Source: JAWKRB01 sp041389885 (lineage in GTDB: Bacteria; Myxococcota_A; Polyangia; Polyangiales; Ga0077539). From it: 64,000 bases of DNA. The translations under genes and the position numbers were made by a program. The notes below the pieces were generated by a model that saw only the letters and a list, made by a program, of their open reading frames with translations, was not told the origin of the DNA and ran no database searches. The stretch spans positions 111,221 to 175,220 of the forward strand of contig JAWKRB010000018.1 of the NCBI GenBank assembly GCA_041389885.1. The letters run 5' to 3'. Positions 16,529 through 24,693 of this stretch are shown here, piece by piece (position 1 is the stretch's first letter; the number at the start of each line of letters is the position of its first letter).

Positions 16529-18451
16529 TCAGGGCAGGGTCGCGTGCGCGGCCCGGCCGCGGCGCGGGGCGAGGGCGAGGGTCAGCGCGCGCACGCAGCG
16601 GAGGTTGTCTTCGGGCGTGCCCACCGAGACGCGGACCCACCCGCGGCGCAGGTGGTGGCTCGCGAGGGCGCGAATGAACACGCCCTCCTGGAGCATCGAC
16701 TGCACGAGCGCGTCGGCGCTCTGGCCGGTCTCGTGGATGTCGAGGAGCAGAAAGTTCCCGGCGCTGGGGTAGACGTGCACGCCGGGGAGCTTGGAGAGCG
16801 AGGCGTGGAGCATCGCCCGCTGCGCGCGCACCTGCGCGCGACGCGCGGACATCGTCTCTTCGTCGTCGAGGAGCGCGTGGGCGGCCGCGAGGGCGAGGGT
16901 CGAGACGTTCCAGGGGAGCTTGACGCGGCACAGCAGCCGCGCGACCGAGGAGCAGGCCAGCGCGTAGCCGATGCGCACGCCCGCGAGGCCGTAGGCCTTG
17001 GAGAAGGTGCGCACGACGATGAGGTTGGGCGCGTCGCGCACGGAGGGCGCCACGGTGCTCTCGTCGCCGAACTCGACGTAGGCCTCGTCGACCGCCACGG
17101 GGATGCCCAGGCGCAGCACCCGACGGAGCGCCGCGGGGGCGATGGGTCGGCCCGTGGGGTTGTTCGGCGAGCAGAGGAACACCAGCTTGGTGCGCTCGGT
17201 GATCGCGTTGAGCAGGGCCGGCACGTCGAGGTCGAGGTCGTCGCGCATCGGCACGAGCACGGGGACGCCCCCGGCCACCCGCGTGCGCGCCTCGTACATC
17301 GAGAAGGTCGGCACCGCGATCACCACCTCTTCGCCGGGGCCGACGAAGGTGCGAATGAGCAGGTCGATGATCTCTGACGAGCCCGCGCCCAGCACGCACT
17401 GATCGGGCTCGAGGCCCGACAGCTCCGCGAGGCGGCGGCGCAGGTCGCGGGTCATCGCGGCGTCGGGGTAGAGGTGCCCGCGGGTGAGGGCGGCGGTCAC
17501 GGCCTTCACCACGCGCTCCGAGGGCGCGAAGGGGCTCTCGTTCGACATCAGCCGCGCGAGCTCGCCCCGGCGCGAGTGGGCCTCGCGGTCGGCGAGCTGA
17601 AAGTGGTCCTCGCGGTAGGGCGCGGCGGCGCGGACCCAGGTGGGCGCGAAGAGCTCCATCGACTCGGGGTCGGGCGGGTGCGAGGGCGCGTCGGCGTCGA
17701 GCTCGTCTTCGAGGTTCTCGCCGAAGACCCGGAGCAGCGACTCGGCGCGGGCGTGCGCCTCGGGGGTGTCGACGTCGATCCAGCGGGCGTCGCCCACGTC
17801 GGCGGCGACGAAGAGACCCTCCGCCGCGAGGGCCCGCACGCCGTCTGAGAGCGACGCGTCGCCGCGCTCGTCGGCGAGCACCCGGAGCACCCTCGGCAGG
17901 GCGGGGCCCACACGAAAGATCCCCGTGTCGATGGCGTTGTAGGCGTCGAGCTCCTTGCCGATGGCGGCGATGCGCTCGCCCTCGACCCGCACCTTGGTCG
18001 CGTCGTCGAGGTCGAAGCACCGCTCGATGTCGAAGTCGACCCCCAGCGCGCAGGCGTTCGGCGGGAGCTCGGCGCGGAGCAGCCGCTGCACCAGCTCCGG
18101 CGCGATGAGGTGGTCGGCCATGGTGAGCAGGCACTCGCGGTCGATGTACCCCTCGGCGGCGACCACCGAGAGCCCGTTGGAGCGCTCCCAGGAGGCGTTC
18201 TCGACGAACTCGAGGGTCATGTCCGAGAGCAGGGGGTTGGACGTGAGCGCCTCACGAATCTGCGCGCCCTCGAAGCCCACCACCGTGACCACGTCGCGAA
18301 TGCCGACCGACGCGAGGGTGCGAAGAATTCGCACGATGAGCGGCACGCCCGAGACGGGGCGCAGCGGCTTCGGGAGCAGGTCACCGCGGGAGAGGCGCGA
18401 CCCTCGCCCCGCGGCGAGGATGATGGCCCGTTCAACCCGACGACTCGACAT
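16529..18451 (-). CDS. Nucleotidyltransferase fused to HisC-like PLP aminotransferase
   Basis: One uninterrupted 640-residue frame from ATG 18451. Residues about 8-245 are a sugar/alcohol-phosphate nucleotidyltransferase: LAAGRGSRL (12-20), PKPL, and metal-binding Asp in TMADHLI, with GIFRVGPALPRVL and the final ADVGDARWIDVDTPEAHARAE of IPCT/LicC-type cytidylyltransferases. After a ~40-residue linker, residues about 285-630 are a class I/II aminotransferase of the HisC type: NESPFAPSERVVKAV, LGAGSSEIIDLL, SPNNPTG, DEAYVEFG, PLP lysine K485 in RTFSKAYGLAGVR and the C-terminal RVSVGTPEDN. No other histidine genes are nearby, so it is unlikely to be the HisC of histidine synthesis. It may make an amino-alcohol phosphate and activate it as a CDP derivative (inference). 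Confidence 0.88.
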   Translation of the reverse strand: MSSRRVERAIILAAGRGSRLSRGDLLPKPLRPVSGVPLIVRILRTLASVGIRDVVTVVGFEGAQIREALTSNPLLSDMTLEFVENASWERSNGLSVVAAEGYIDRECLLTMADHLIAPELVQRLLRAELPPNACALGVDFDIERCFDLDDATKVRVEGERIAAIGKELDAYNAIDTGIFRVGPALPRVLRVLADERGDASLSDGVRALAAEGLFVAADVGDARWIDVDTPEAHARAESLLRVFGENLEDELDADAPSHPPDPESMELFAPTWVRAAAPYREDHFQLADREAHSRRGELARLMSNESPFAPSERVVKAVTAALTRGHLYPDAAMTRDLRRRLAELSGLEPDQCVLGAGSSEIIDLLIRTFVGPGEEVVIAVPTFSMYEARTRVAGGVPVLVPMRDDLDLDVPALLNAITERTKLVFLCSPNNPTGRPIAPAALRRVLRLGIPVAVDEAYVEFGDESTVAPSVRDAPNLIVVRTFSKAYGLAGVRIGYALACSSVARLLCRVKLPWNVSTLALAAAHALLDDEETMSARRAQVRAQRAMLHASLSKLPGVHVYPSAGNFLLLDIHETGQSADALVQSMLQEGVFIRALASHHLRRGWVRVSVGTPEDNLRCVRALTLALAPRRGRAAHATLP

Positions 18452-18676
18452 CAACGCTTCCTTTCACACCGCCGCGGCGCCCGACAGCTCGAGCATCGCT
18501 CCGTCGGGCAAGGCGCGCGTCTATCACGGGAAGCGCGAGCGTCGCAATTCAACGCGCCGCGCGCGGTGCGGCGCCCGGCCACGGGTCGTGGGGGTGGCTC
18601 CGTGCGGCGGCCCCCGGCGGCCCCATGAGGCTGCGAACCGGCAGCGACCGTTCGGAGTGGCGCCGGTCGGGGCGCG

Positions 18677-19507
18677 TCACCCCTCCGCGCGCGTTGGGCG
18701 TGACGGCGGGCGCTGGCACCCTGGGCACCAGCACGTCGTCCGGCCGCCGATGGGCTGGCGGCGCAGCGCCTGAGCGCAACGAGGGCAGTCGCCACCGTCG
18801 GTCCAACGGTGGGCGAAGAGCCACGACGCGGGGTAGCTCCAGTCTTCGGCGATGGCCGTGAGCGCATCGCGCGCGACGCGGCGCACGGCGCGGCGCAGCC
18901 GGGCGACCTCGGCGCCGTCGAGCGCGCCCGCCCGGCGGGCCGGGTGGAGCCCTGCGCGCCAGAGGATCTCGTCGGCCATCCAATTGCCCACGCCGGGAAA
19001 GCGCTCCTGACGGAGCAGCACGGCCTTGAGGGGCGCGCGCCCGTGCCGGGTGAGAAAGCCCTGCAGCGCCGGCAGCGTGAAGCTGGCGTCGAGCACCGAG
19101 GGCGCGAGCGACGACCACCACGCCGGCTCGTCCTCGCGCCGCTCGAAGCGAACGCGCCCGAAGCCTCGGGGATCGCGAAAGACCAGCGCCGCCGTCGGGG
19201 TCTCGATCACGAGGTGGTCGTGGCGCTCGGGCGCGTGGTCGGCCGGCAAGACCAGCAGCTCGCCGGTCATCCCGAGGTGCAGACCCAGCCAGCGGTCGCC
19301 GCGGTCGCCGAAGCGAAACGCCAGCTGCTTGCCCCGCGCCTCGGAGCGGGAGAGGGCCGCGCCCACGAGGGCCTCGCGCAGCGCGTCGTGGTTGACCTCG
19401 CGCAGCACCCGCGCGTCGGCGCGAGCGCATCGCACGTCGCGCACGGGGAGGTGCAGGGCCACGTCCCATCGGCGGCGCGAGAGTTCGACCTCGGCGAGCT
19501 CGGGCAT
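18677..19507 (-). CDS. mutM: Formamidopyrimidine-DNA glycosylase-like (Fpg/Nei) enzyme
   Basis: The ATG at 19507 gives MPELAEVE, with the catalytic N-terminal proline P2 and E3 of the Fpg/Nei family (usual motif PELPEVE). The 276-residue protein has LGLHLGMTGEL, FRDPRGFGRVRF and the helix-two-turn-helix segment RFPGVGNWMADEILWRAGLHP. It ends in the C4 zinc finger CPRC...CWCPGC. It would remove oxidised purines and nick the abasic site (base-excision repair). It lies between two nucleotidyltransferase genes with 169 to 341-base gaps on either side, unlike the overlapping genes around it, so it is probably a separate unit. MutM versus a Nei-like paralogue is not settled. Confidence 0.88.
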   Translation of the reverse strand: MPELAEVELSRRRWDVALHLPVRDVRCARADARVLREVNHDALREALVGAALSRSEARGKQLAFRFGDRGDRWLGLHLGMTGELLVLPADHAPERHDHLVIETPTAALVFRDPRGFGRVRFERREDEPAWWSSLAPSVLDASFTLPALQGFLTRHGRAPLKAVLLRQERFPGVGNWMADEILWRAGLHPARRAGALDGAEVARLRRAVRRVARDALTAIAEDWSYPASWLFAHRWTDGGDCPRCAQALRRQPIGGRTTCWCPGCQRPPSRPTRAEG

Positions 19508-19848
19508 CGCCGGGTGAGATGCGCGCCGGGCGCGCCAGGAGCGCTTGCACGGCGCGCAGCTCGACCCTCGTCCACCAGGAGTCGCTCGAGAACCCTTCCA
19601 CAGGGGACGGGAGGGGTTCAGCGCGAGCACGCCTCGGGCCCCGCGGAGGGCTCGCGTCGCGCCAGACTCCAAGGTGACCTTGAAGGGTTGAAGCGGACCC
19701 ATGCTGCGGGCCCACCTCACGCTTGCTTCCAGGCGGGTTCCTGACTTGTGTGTCGAACGCAGCGCTCAGCGGGACAAGGGGTGCGCGGCGGCGCGGGATG
19801 TGGGCGCGTCCGTCGCGTTGAAGCCTTCCAATCCCCTGTGAAAAGGTA
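19508..19848. other. 341-base gap between the glycosylase and nucleotidyltransferase genes
   Basis: I see no supportable gene in this stretch. It contains two related hairpin-forming sequences in inverted orientation, described separately, one near each end. It would also contain the promoter of the glycosylase gene, but no consensus is clear. Confidence 0.6.
19590..19622 (+). repeat. Hairpin repeat, copy 1
   Basis: GAACCCTTCC and GGAGGGGTTC form a ten-base stem with one G-T pair around the loop ACAGGGGACG. A related copy in the opposite orientation lies at 19,815-19,849; the loop core ACAGGGGA is kept while stem bases differ. It could be a REP/MITE-like element or structured RNA. Confidence 0.45.
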
Positions 19849-19849
19849 C
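19815..19849 (-). repeat. Hairpin repeat, copy 2 (inverted), at the 3' end of the nucleotidyltransferase gene
   Basis: Read on the minus strand this copy is a shorter, less perfect hairpin: ACCTTTTC, loop ACAGGGGATT, GGAAGGCTTC. It aligns with copy 1 over about 33 bases. It follows the nucleotidyltransferase stop immediately, so it could also act as a transcript-end hairpin, although it lacks a U-tract. Confidence 0.4.
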
Positions 19850-20568
19850 TACAGCCCTCCGGCCACGAGCGCCCGCGCCCGGCCGAGGTCGTCGTGGTCG
19901 TCGACCTCGGTCCACCGCGCGTCGCCGATCGACCGCGCGTACAGCGCCACGCCCCCGGCGATGGCCCGGTCGTACACCTCTTCGTAGTAGAGCCCGGTCT
20001 CTCCCGCGGCCTCGGCCTCGCGCAGCGCCGCGAGCACCCCGTCGCGGTCCGCGGCCACGAAGCGCTCGACGCCGAGGCTCTCCCCGCGGCACCGCGCGGG
20101 GTCGAGGCCCTTGCCGAAGCGGAGCGCCCGATCGCCCTCGCAGAGGGCCTTCATCGCCTCCTCCCGTGGCGGCGCGCGGTCGTCGAGGAGCACCGTCGAG
20201 CGCTCGCCCTCCAGCGCCATCGCCAGCAGCGCCGAGGGGAGCACCAGGTCGCCGTCCAGCTTGATGAAATCTCCAGGGGGCGCGGCCTCGAGCGCCCGCA
20301 GCAGCGACACGGAGTTCTGCGTCGAGGCGTAGTCGGCGCAGTGCGCGAAGCTCACCGCCATCGGCGCGTCGCGCAGCGCCTCGCGCACCCGCGCGGCCTC
20401 GTAGCCCGTGGCCACCACCAGCTGCCGAACCCCCAACGCGGCGAGCTGCCGCACCGCGCGCCCGAGGATCGTCTCGTCGCCCAGCGACATCAGGCACTTC
20501 GGCCGGTCGTCGGTGAGCGGCCGGAGCCGGCTGCCCAGCCCCGCCGCGAGGATCACCCCGACGGTCAC
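19849..20568 (-). CDS. LicC/IPCT-like CTP:alcohol-phosphate nucleotidyltransferase
   Basis: GTG 20568 overlaps the stop of the CDP-alcohol phosphotransferase gene (GTGA). The 239-residue product begins VTVGVILAAGLGSRLRPLTD, the nucleotide-binding loop, followed by RPKCLMSLGDETILGRAVRQL. The segment CADYASTQNSVSLLRAL matches the Y-x-T-x-N-x-x-S-L region of LicC-type phosphocholine and related cytidylyltransferases, and FIKLDGDLVLPS holds a metal-binding Asp. The end (YYEEVYDRAIAGGVALYA, RWTEVDDHDDLGRA) is also of that group. It would make a CDP-alcohol from CTP and an alcohol phosphate. Candidates are inositol-1-phosphate (synthase gene 3 kb away), phosphocholine or phosphoethanolamine. The coupled phosphotransferase is the natural user of the product. 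Confidence 0.88.
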   Translation of the reverse strand: MTVGVILAAGLGSRLRPLTDDRPKCLMSLGDETILGRAVRQLAALGVRQLVVATGYEAARVREALRDAPMAVSFAHCADYASTQNSVSLLRALEAAPPGDFIKLDGDLVLPSALLAMALEGERSTVLLDDRAPPREEAMKALCEGDRALRFGKGLDPARCRGESLGVERFVAADRDGVLAALREAEAAGETGLYYEEVYDRAIAGGVALYARSIGDARWTEVDDHDDLGRARALVAGGL

Positions 20569-21524
20569 GCCCCGCCCCCGAAGAACGCGCGAGACGCCTT
20601 GCGCTGCAAGGGGATCAGCACGAGAAGGGACCCGTTCCAGAGAAGCGCGCGGGCGACGACGTAGACCTCCACCCCGCCCAGGGCGAGTGCGAGGGAGAGC
20701 GCGGCGATGTGCGTCCCGATGCCGTACCAGCACCAGGCGCGCATGAGCCCTTCGCACCGGGCGCGATATCGCCCGGCGACCTCGGGGCTGTACGCCGGCA
20801 TGTCGCGAAATCGTCCCGGCACCGCGGGGTCGACCCAGGCGAAGAGCCTGCGCTGCGCGGGGAGGTAGCTTCGGTACACGAAGAAGCGCAGGCGGTCGGC
20901 GAGCGTGGGGCCCCCGGCCTGGGCGGCGGCCCAGGCGGCTTCGACGTCGTCGTCGTCTTCGGCCTCGTTGAAGCTCGCGAGGGTGTGGCGGAGGTAGAGG
21001 TTCTTGTACCGGTCATACAAGCTCGTGTGCTGCGAGCCGGACCACAGCGCGAAGGCCCACAGCGCGACCCACCCGGCGAGGGCCGCGGGGCCCTCGGCGC
21101 GGTGGCGGGAGATCAGCAGCGCCAGCACCGCGGCGAGCACCGCGGCCTGCACGATGGCGTCGACCGCGCCGTCGAGCATGCGGCCGAACACCGAGCTGGT
21201 GCGTCGCATCCTCGCGAGCTGGCCGTCGGAGCAGTCGATCACCGCGGAGAGCGTCAGGAGCACGCTGGCCGGCGCCAGGGAGTGCCCCGCGCGGCCGGCG
21301 TAGAAGATCCAGGCCGCCGAGCCGACGCCCACGAACATCGAGAGCCAGGTGAGCTGGTCGGGGGTGATCGAGGTGGGGTACGAGGCGCGCGCGATCAGGT
21401 ATCCCAGGGGGCGATGCACCGCGAGGTCGATGGGCTCTTCGACGGCGAGGGGCTTGAGCGTCGCGCGGTAGCTTGGGATCGCCGCCGCGGGGTCGTCACC
21501 ACCTCCCTGTCGCGAGGTCGCCAT
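20565..21524 (-). CDS. CDP-alcohol phosphotransferase family membrane protein
   Basis: The 319-residue protein has the family's metal-binding signature with D97, D100, D118 and D122 in IDCSDGQLARM...GRMLDGAVDAI, flanked by about six membrane helices. An N-terminal segment YLIARASYPTSITPDQLTW precedes the first helix as in phosphatidylinositol-phosphate and DIPP synthases. An acidic cytoplasmic insert (EAEDDDDVEAAWAA) lies mid-protein. It would transfer the phosphoalcohol of a CDP-alcohol to a lipid or alcohol acceptor. Its stop overlaps the start of the cytidylyltransferase gene. The ATG at 21524 sits within CATG, leaving about 90 bases to the preferred divergent MFS start. Confidence 0.9.
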   Translation of the reverse strand: MATSRQGGGDDPAAAIPSYRATLKPLAVEEPIDLAVHRPLGYLIARASYPTSITPDQLTWLSMFVGVGSAAWIFYAGRAGHSLAPASVLLTLSAVIDCSDGQLARMRRTSSVFGRMLDGAVDAIVQAAVLAAVLALLISRHRAEGPAALAGWVALWAFALWSGSQHTSLYDRYKNLYLRHTLASFNEAEDDDDVEAAWAAAQAGGPTLADRLRFFVYRSYLPAQRRLFAWVDPAVPGRFRDMPAYSPEVAGRYRARCEGLMRAWCWYGIGTHIAALSLALALGGVEVYVVARALLWNGSLLVLIPLQRKASRAFFGGGA

Positions 21525-21612
21525 GGGCGCGGAGCGTTACCACGGTCCAGCTGACCCCGCCACGCGGCGGGTCGTCGCGTCGCCGCGCGCATGCAGGTAC
21601 AACGCGCGCACC

Positions 21613-22854
21613 TTGGCGAACCCGCTGCACCGGCACCCGCTGATCCCCATCGCGCTGATCGTCGTCGTCGACGTGTTCGCGCTCACGCTGCTCATCCCGC
21701 TGCTGCCCTTCTACGCCGAGCGCTTCGGCGCGACGCCGATGCAGGTGGGCGCGCTGTCGAGCGTCTTCGCGCTGTGCCAGCTCGTCGCCGGGCCCATGCT
21801 GGGCGCGCTCTCTGACCGCGTGGGACGTCGTCCCGTGCTCATCGTCTCGCAGCTCGGCACGCTCGCGGGCTTCATCCTCCTGGGCCAGGCCACCTCGCTC
21901 TGGATGGTCTTCGCCTCGCGCATGATCGACGGCGCCACGGCGGGCAACCTCTCGGTAGCGCAGGCCTACATCGCCGACGTGACGCCCCCCGACCGACGCG
22001 CCCGGGCCTTCGGCCTCATCGGCGTGGCCTTCGGCGTGGGCTTCTTTCTCGGCCCCTGGCTCTCGGGCACCCTCGCGCACCGCGACGTGCGGCTCCCCAT
22101 CCTCGCCGCGGCGTGCTTCTCCGCGCTGAGCGTCGTGGCGACCGCGGCGCTGCTCCCGCGCCGCCCCCCCGCGACCGACGGGGCGGGCGCGCAGGGGCGC
22201 CGCCTCGGGCTGCTCTCCTTCGGCCGCTACCGCGACCTCGCGACGCGCCCCGCGCTGCGCGCCGTGTTCGCGCAGTTCTTCTTGTTTCAGCTCGCCTTCG
22301 CGATCTTCGCGCAGGGCTTCGCGCTCTTCGCCGAGCGGCGGCTGATCACCGCCGAGGGCGCGCCCTGGGGCCCCCGCGAGGTCGGGCGCCTCTTCGCCTA
22401 TGCGGGCTTCCTCGGGATCATCCTCCAGGGCGGCGTGCTCGGGCGCCTCGTCGCGCGCTTCGGGGAGCGGCGGGTCGCGAACTCAGGCTTCGCGGCCTTC
22501 GCCGCGGGGTACTCCCTGCTCGCCTTCGCGCGCACGCTGCCCGAGGTGTTGGTCGCGACCACGGTGTCGAGCTACGGCGGCGGCGCGCCCCGCCCCGCGC
22601 TCACGAGCCTGGTCTCTCAGCGGGTCGAGCCGGTCGAGCAGGGCCTCGCGCTGGGCTTCACGCAGTCCCTCGCGTCGATCGCGTCGGTGAGCGCGCCCCT
22701 CATCGGCGGCGCGCTGATCGACCGCGGGATGCTCACCGCCTGGGCCCTCGCGCCGGCCTTCGTCGCGGCCGTCGCGCTGCTCGTGCGCGTGCCCGACGCG
22801 CCCCATCGCCACGCTGGCGCGGCTCCCGCGGCTGATGCAGCATCGCGGGGATGA
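21613..22854 (+). CDS. MFS transporter
   Basis: About 413 residues with twelve predicted membrane helices. Major-facilitator features include the loop 2-3 motif GALSDRVGRRPVL and the helix 4-5 segment RMIDGATAGNLSVAQAYIADVTPPDRRARAFG, typical of the tetracycline/multidrug DHA1 group. A TTG at 21613 (LANPLHRHPLIPIALIVV) is preferred because it begins just before helix 1; an in-frame ATG at 21523 would overlap the divergent gene start and add 30 non-typical residues. Substrate is unknown. The stop overlaps the start of the following lipoprotein gene (ATGA). Confidence 0.85.
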   Translation: MANPLHRHPLIPIALIVVVDVFALTLLIPLLPFYAERFGATPMQVGALSSVFALCQLVAGPMLGALSDRVGRRPVLIVSQLGTLAGFILLGQATSLWMVFASRMIDGATAGNLSVAQAYIADVTPPDRRARAFGLIGVAFGVGFFLGPWLSGTLAHRDVRLPILAAACFSALSVVATAALLPRRPPATDGAGAQGRRLGLLSFGRYRDLATRPALRAVFAQFFLFQLAFAIFAQGFALFAERRLITAEGAPWGPREVGRLFAYAGFLGIILQGGVLGRLVARFGERRVANSGFAAFAAGYSLLAFARTLPEVLVATTVSSYGGGAPRPALTSLVSQRVEPVEQGLALGFTQSLASIASVSAPLIGGALIDRGMLTAWALAPAFVAAVALLVRVPDAPHRHAGAAPAADAASRG

Positions 22855-23333
22855 ACCGCCGCACCGCCTCGCTGCTGGCGCTGGTCGCCGTGGGATGCGC
22901 CGCGAGGAGCGCCCCCCGCGGTCCGCGGTACTGCGTGGAGCCGAGGCGCGCGGCCCCCGGCGGCGAGGTGACCGCGGCCGTCGAGCGCGACGAGCCCCAG
23001 CGGGTGACGGTGACCTCAGAGAGCAGGACGCTTCAGTCCATCGACCGCAGCGAAGAGGACGAGCCGCCGTGCGTGTCGCCGAGCGGGCGCATCGCGGCGC
23101 TCGAGGGGGAGGTGGCGCAGGGGATGGCGGCCTTCGCCGCCGAGTCCGCCGACTGCCGCAGCGCGTGCCGGGCGGCGACGGGGGTGTGCGCGGCGTCGGC
23201 GGAGATCTGTCGGCTCACCGGCGACCACGAGGCGGTGACGCCCCTCGACCCGCGCTGCGCGCGCGCCCGCGCGGCGTGCGAAGACGCCTCCCGGCAGCGC
23301 ACGGAGCGCTGCCCGGTCTGCCCGGTGGAGTGA
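22851..23333 (+). CDS. Small Cys-containing lipoprotein, function unknown
   Basis: The 160-residue product begins MNRRTASLLALVAVGCAA, a short signal peptide with lipobox Cys. The mature part has nine or so cysteines, clustered in the C-terminal half (ADCRSACRAATGVCAASAEIC; RCPVCP), suggesting disulfides in the cell envelope. I recognise no family. It overlaps the MFS gene by four bases and precedes inositol-phosphate synthase by 46 bases in the same direction. Confidence 0.68.
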   Translation: MNRRTASLLALVAVGCAARSAPRGPRYCVEPRRAAPGGEVTAAVERDEPQRVTVTSESRTLQSIDRSEEDEPPCVSPSGRIAALEGEVAQGMAAFAAESADCRSACRAATGVCAASAEICRLTGDHEAVTPLDPRCARARAACEDASRQRTERCPVCPVE

Positions 23334-23379
23334 GCGCGCCTTCCCAACGCCTGGCGTGTGCGGTAAGCGTGCGCGCCCG

Positions 23380-24693
23380 ATGAGATCCCCGGAGAAGCTC
23401 GAACCCGTCAACGGCCGCCTCGGCGTGCTGCTCCCTGGCCTGGGCGCCGTCGCGACGACGTTCATCGCGGGCGTCGAGCTCGCGCGCCGGGGCCTCGGGC
23501 AGCCCTTCGGCTCGCTCACGCAGCTCGGCACGATCCGTCTGGGCAAGCGCACCGACGGCAGCTCGCCGCGCATCGCCGACTTCGTGCCCATCGCGCCCCT
23601 CGAGAGCGTCGAGTTCGGCGCGTGGGACATCTTTCCCGACGACGCCTTCACCGCCGCCACCAAGGCCGGCGTGCTCTCCAAGGATCACCTCGCCTCGGTG
23701 CGAGACTTTCTGGAGACCGTGCGACCCATGCCCGCGGTGTTCGACCCGGGGTACGTCAAGAAGCTCGAAGGCCCGCACGTGAAGCGCGGCGAGAGCAAGA
23801 TGCACCTGGCCGAGCAGCTCATGGCCGACATCGACGCCTTCAAGGCCGAGCGCGGCGTCACCCGCTGCGTCGCGGTCTGGTGCGGCTCGACCGAGACCTG
23901 GCGCCCGCAGACCGCCGTGCACGAGACCCTCGAGGCCTTCGAGCGCGGGCTGCGCGAGAGCAGCGATGACATCGCGCCCAGCGCGATCTACGCCTACGCG
24001 TGCCTGCGCAGGGGCGTTGCCTTCGCCAACGGCGCGCCCAACCTCTCGGTGGACTTTCCCGCGATGCACGAGCTCGCGAGGCGCGAGGGGGTGCCCATCG
24101 CGGGCAAGGACTTCAAGACGGGGCAGACCCTGATGAAGACCATCCTCGCGCCGGGCTTCAAGGCGCGGCTGCGGGGGCTCGACGGCTGGTACAGCACCAA
24201 CATCCTGGGCAACCGCGACGGCGAGGTGCTCGACGACCCCGAGAGCTTCAAGTCGAAGGAGGTCTCGAAGCTGGGCGTGCTCGAGCACATCCTCCAGCCG
24301 CACCTCTACCCCGACCTCTACGGCCACTACAGCCACGTCGTGCGCATCAACTACTACCCCCCGCGCGGCGACAATAAAGAGGGTTGGGACAATATCGACA
24401 TCTTTGGATGGCTCGGCTATCCGATGCAGATCAAGATCGATTTCCTGTGCCGCGACTCGATCCTGGCGGCGCCGATCGTGCTCGACCTCGCGCTGTTTCT
24501 CGACCTCGCGCAGCGCGCGGGCATGTCGGGGGTGCAGGAGTGGCTCTCGTTCTACTTCAAGAGCCCGATGACCGCGCCGGAGCTCTACCCCGAGCACGAC
24601 CTGTTCATTCAGCTGATGAAGCTGAAGAACACCCTGCGGTGGATGCGCGGCGAGCAGCTCATCACGCACCTCGGCGTCGAGTACTACGACTGA
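23380..24693 (+). CDS. ino1: myo-Inositol-1-phosphate synthase
   Basis: The 437-residue protein has the NAD-binding loop GVLLPGLGAVATTF, the catalytic lysine region IAGKDFKTGQTLMKT, and YSTNILGNRDGEVLDDPESFKSKEVSK, all conserved in inositol-3-phosphate synthases. It isomerises glucose 6-phosphate to 1L-myo-inositol 1-phosphate in an NAD-dependent oxidation-aldol-reduction sequence. Length fits the shorter bacterial type. The ATG at 23380 is preferred over GTG 23356. It is close to the nucleotidyltransferase and CDP-alcohol phosphotransferase genes at 19.8-21.5 kb, which could use its product. It converges on, and overlaps by ten bases, the flippase gene. Confidence 0.95.
   Translation: MRSPEKLEPVNGRLGVLLPGLGAVATTFIAGVELARRGLGQPFGSLTQLGTIRLGKRTDGSSPRIADFVPIAPLESVEFGAWDIFPDDAFTAATKAGVLSKDHLASVRDFLETVRPMPAVFDPGYVKKLEGPHVKRGESKMHLAEQLMADIDAFKAERGVTRCVAVWCGSTETWRPQTAVHETLEAFERGLRESSDDIAPSAIYAYACLRRGVAFANGAPNLSVDFPAMHELARREGVPIAGKDFKTGQTLMKTILAPGFKARLRGLDGWYSTNILGNRDGEVLDDPESFKSKEVSKLGVLEHILQPHLYPDLYGHYSHVVRINYYPPRGDNKEGWDNIDIFGWLGYPMQIKIDFLCRDSILAAPIVLDLALFLDLAQRAGMSGVQEWLSFYFKSPMTAPELYPEHDLFIQLMKLKNTLRWMRGEQLITHLGVEYYD

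Noticed and set aside
16529..18451. Phosphonate biosynthesis
   Set aside because: No PEP mutase or phosphonopyruvate decarboxylase in the window, and the PLP domain is HisC-like, not class V.
16529..18451. HisC of histidine biosynthesis
   Set aside because: No other his genes adjoin it, and it is fused to a nucleotidyltransferase within a glycan/lipid region.
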